Shown here: piece after piece, positions 62,270 through 64,000 of the stretch
Position numbering within the stretch: position 1 is the stretch's first letter
How the letters are laid out: the number at the start of each line of letters is the position of its first letter
Source: Betaproteobacteria bacterium RIFCSPLOWO2_12_FULL_68_20
GTDB lineage: Bacteria > Pseudomonadota > Gammaproteobacteria > Burkholderiales > SG8-39
Assembly (NCBI GenBank): GCA_001770655.1
Contig: MERQ01000068.1
Span: forward strand, 44,661 to 108,660
DNA: 64,000 nucleotides
Direction of reading: 5' to 3'
Notes under the pieces: model-generated
The model's input: only the letters and a program-made list of their open reading frames with translations
Database searches by the model: none
Told to the model about the DNA's origin: nothing
Made by a program: the position numbers and the translations under genes

Positions 62270-63802
62270 ATGAACGCCGCCGAACATCTGCTCGGCGCGG
62301 CTGCGCTCGCGCGGCATGGTGACCGAATCGCGCTCGTGTGCGGCGACGAGTCGGTGAGTTACGCCGAGCTGGCGGCGCGCGTGGCGCGCGCCGGCGCCGC
62401 GCTCACGGCGCTCGGCGTGCGGCCGGGCGAGCGCGTGCTGCTGCTCATGCGCGACACCCCCGAGTTCGCCGCGGCATGGCTCGGCACGCTGCGCGCCGGC
62501 GCGGTCGCGGTCGCGCTCAACACCAAGCTCTCCGAGGCCGAGTACCGCCACGTCCTCGCCGACAGCGCACCGCGCCTCGCGATCATCGAGGATCTCTTCG
62601 TCGCCGCCCGACCGGATCTCGCCGCCGAGCTCGCGGGAGCCGGCCGCCTCGCCGTCTCCGGCGCGGCGCCGGGCGGCCTGCCGTCGTGGTCCAGCCGGCT
62701 GGAGCGCGCCACTCCAGGCGTGCCGGCGGTTGACGCCGCGCCCGACGCGCCTGCGTTCTGGCTCTACTCCTCGGGCACCACCGGGCGGCCGAAGGGCATC
62801 GTTCACGCGCACAGGGGCATCCTTCACGCCGGCCAGGCGCTGCGCGAGTTCGGCATCGGCGCGGGCGACCGTGTATTCACGACTTCAAAGTGTTTCTTCG
62901 CCTACGGGCTGGAGCACGGCCTGCTCGGCACGCTGGCGCTGGGCGCCACCTCCATCGTTTGCGCCGAATGGCCGGAGGCGGAGATGGCGCTGGCGATTGT
63001 CGCCCGCCACAGGCCGGCGGCGTTTTTCAGCGTGCCGTCGTTCTACCGCCGGCTGCTCGCGCTGCCTGCGCAGCGCCTGGAGCCGTTCCGCGGCGTGCGT
63101 CGCTTCGTCGCAGCCGGTGAGCGTCTGCCGCGGCAGCTGATCGAGCAGTGGAGGAAAGCCGTCGGCGGGGAGGTCCTGAGCCTCTACGGCATGTCCGAGA
63201 CCTTCTGCGCCTGCATGATCACGCCGCCGGGCACCTCGAACGGCGCGCGCACCGGCAGGCCGGTCGAAGGGGTGCAGACCAGGCTGCTCGATGCCGATGG
63301 GCGCGAGACTGCGCCGGGCGAGCCCGGCGTGCTGTGGCTCCGCCTTGCGGCGCTCGCGAGCGGCTACGTCAATCTGCCCGAGCAGACGCGCGAGCAGTTC
63401 CGCGACGGCTGGTTCTGCACGCGCGACCTGTTCCTGCGCGACAGCGAGGGTTTTTTCCTGCACCAGGGGCGCTCCGACGAGCTGGTGAAGGTCGCCGGCC
63501 AGTGGGTGCAGCCGGGCGAGCTGGAGGAGGCGGCGCTCGCCGAGGCCTCGGTCGCCGAGGCGGCGTGCGTGCCGGTGCCCGACGCCGACGGGCTGGAGCG
63601 CCTGGCGCTGTTCGTGGCCGCGCGCGGCGACGAGCGCGAGGCCGCGCGCGCGGCGGCCGAGGCCTGCGAGAGGAACCTGCCGCGGCACAAGCGCCCGAAG
63701 TGGGTGCGCACGGTGGCCGAGTTGCCGCGCACGGCGACCGGCAAGGTACAGCGCTACAAGCTGCGCGAGCTCCTCGAGCGCGAGCTCTCCGGCAAGGAAT
63801 AG
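62270..63802 (+). CDS. Benzoate-CoA ligase family (aryl-CoA) AMP-forming synthetase
   Basis: A 510-residue ANL-superfamily enzyme that activates an aromatic acid through an acyl-AMP to its CoA ester. The P-loop is LYSSGTTGRPKGIVHAHRG, the A5/A7 region includes LSLYGMSETFCACM, and the hinge GRSDELVKVAGQWVQPGELE precedes the C-terminal lysine in RTATGKVQRYKLREL. It resembles benzoate/hydroxybenzoate-CoA ligases. Next to a gentisate-type ring-cleavage set it may make salicylyl- or 3-hydroxybenzoyl-CoA, but the substrate is inferred. Confidence 0.9.
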   Translation: MNAAEHLLGAAALARHGDRIALVCGDESVSYAELAARVARAGAALTALGVRPGERVLLLMRDTPEFAAAWLGTLRAGAVAVALNTKLSEAEYRHVLADSAPRLAIIEDLFVAARPDLAAELAGAGRLAVSGAAPGGLPSWSSRLERATPGVPAVDAAPDAPAFWLYSSGTTGRPKGIVHAHRGILHAGQALREFGIGAGDRVFTTSKCFFAYGLEHGLLGTLALGATSIVCAEWPEAEMALAIVARHRPAAFFSVPSFYRRLLALPAQRLEPFRGVRRFVAAGERLPRQLIEQWRKAVGGEVLSLYGMSETFCACMITPPGTSNGARTGRPVEGVQTRLLDADGRETAPGEPGVLWLRLAALASGYVNLPEQTREQFRDGWFCTRDLFLRDSEGFFLHQGRSDELVKVAGQWVQPGELEEAALAEASVAEAACVPVPDADGLERLALFVAARGDEREAARAAAEACERNLPRHKRPKWVRTVAELPRTATGKVQRYKLRELLERELSGKE

Positions 63803-63816
63803 AATCGCGCCACTGC

Positions 63817-64000
63817 GTGAGGCTCTACACCTACTTTCGCAGCTCGGCGGCATTCCGGGTGCGTATCGCGCTCAACCTGAAGGGCCTCGCCTACGAGCCG
63901 CACTTCGTGCACCTCGCCAAGGGCGAGCACCGCAGGCCCGAGTACGCCGGGATCGCTCCGCAGGGGCTGCTGCCGACGCTGGTGATCGACGAGCAGCCGA
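63817..64000 (+). CDS. maiA: Maleylacetoacetate/maleylpyruvate isomerase, cut by window edge
   Basis: The first 61 codons of a zeta-class glutathione S-transferase are present. From the GTG at 63817 it reads MRLYTYFRSSAAFRVRIALN, with the glutathione-binding SSxxxRVRIALN motif, then LKGLAYEPHFVHLAKGEHRR and GLLPTLVIDEQP. These enzymes isomerise maleylpyruvate (gentisate pathway) or maleylacetoacetate. It starts 14 bases after the ligase stop, so it is part of the same operon. Confidence 0.88.
   Translation, partial: MRLYTYFRSSAAFRVRIALNLKGLAYEPHFVHLAKGEHRRPEYAGIAPQGLLPTLVIDEQP

Overview
This 64 kb window is a GC-rich, densely packed stretch of bacterial chromosome. Gene order and content point to a betaproteobacterium: a proC/yggS block beside pilT-pilU, the ubiJ-ubiB and ubiE ubiquinone genes, rubredoxin-yqgE-ruvX-pyrR-pyrB-pyrC', dacC-dat-DUF493-lipB-lipA, accB-accC-prmA-DUF3426, and torF-glnK-amtB. 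I cannot name the genus from sequence alone. About 68 protein genes are supported. I see no rRNA, tRNA, CRISPR array, insertion sequence or prophage. Most neighbouring genes overlap by 4 bases or lie within a few bases of each other.

Layout. 1-1857 (minus): yggT (cut by the edge), proC, yggS. 1917-4102 (plus): the twitching ATPases pilT and pilU, a terminator, then a small membrane protein. 4672-13005 (minus): one very long tightly spaced run, ubiJ-ubiB-symporter-vanZ-ferredoxin-(hydrolase remnant)-ABC ATPase-ABC permease-hemJ-rlmL, with a terminator-like hairpin directly against the first start codon. 13055-15138 (minus): a Tim44-like protein, ubiE, DUF971. 15234-17280 (plus): phoB-phoR. 17284-21740 (minus): an uncharacterised 539-residue protein, a BPSS1780-like membrane protein, thrB, DUF2782 and a LOG-family hydrolase. 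21742-25517 (plus): polA and a Fic protein. 25518-26317: a 314-base regulatory stretch with a strong sigma-54 promoter driving a periplasmic EF-hand/BON protein. 26314-34926 (minus): lipoate, peptidoglycan and pyrimidine genes. 34963-37659 (plus): thiD, thiE, hemL. 37656-46746 (minus): a dCTP deaminase of foreign look, mgtE, mtgA, aroE, a TonB-like protein, an RNB ribonuclease, an esterase and mpl. 46801-52872 (plus): a nucleotidyltransferase-like protein, tlpA, aroQ, accB, accC, prmA, DUF3426 and a sugar/nucleoside kinase. 52874-55931 (minus): HIT, apaH, comM, ubiK. 56144-58910 (plus): torF-glnK-amtB, preceded by NtrC-like, IHF-like and sigma-54 sites. 58965-64000: a MarR regulator diverging from a catabolic operon (FAH hydrolase, two TRAP permease subunits, aryl-CoA ligase, and maleylacetoacetate/maleylpyruvate isomerase cut by the edge).

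How it works together. Most of the window is core metabolism: ubiquinone (ubiB, ubiE, ubiJ, ubiK), lipoate, heme (hemL, hemJ), fatty acid, pyrimidine, thiamine, aromatic amino acid and wall synthesis. Two regulated units stand out. The ammonium operon has a classical enhancer/IHF/sigma-54 control region. The EF-hand/BON gene has a control region of the same layout with a different, unidentified enhancer palindrome. The right edge enters an aromatic-acid catabolic locus, probably of the gentisate type. No complete new defence or mobile system was found. The most interesting items are the second sigma-54 unit, the truncated but still coupled hydrolase, the composition break inside hemL, and several conserved proteins of unknown function.
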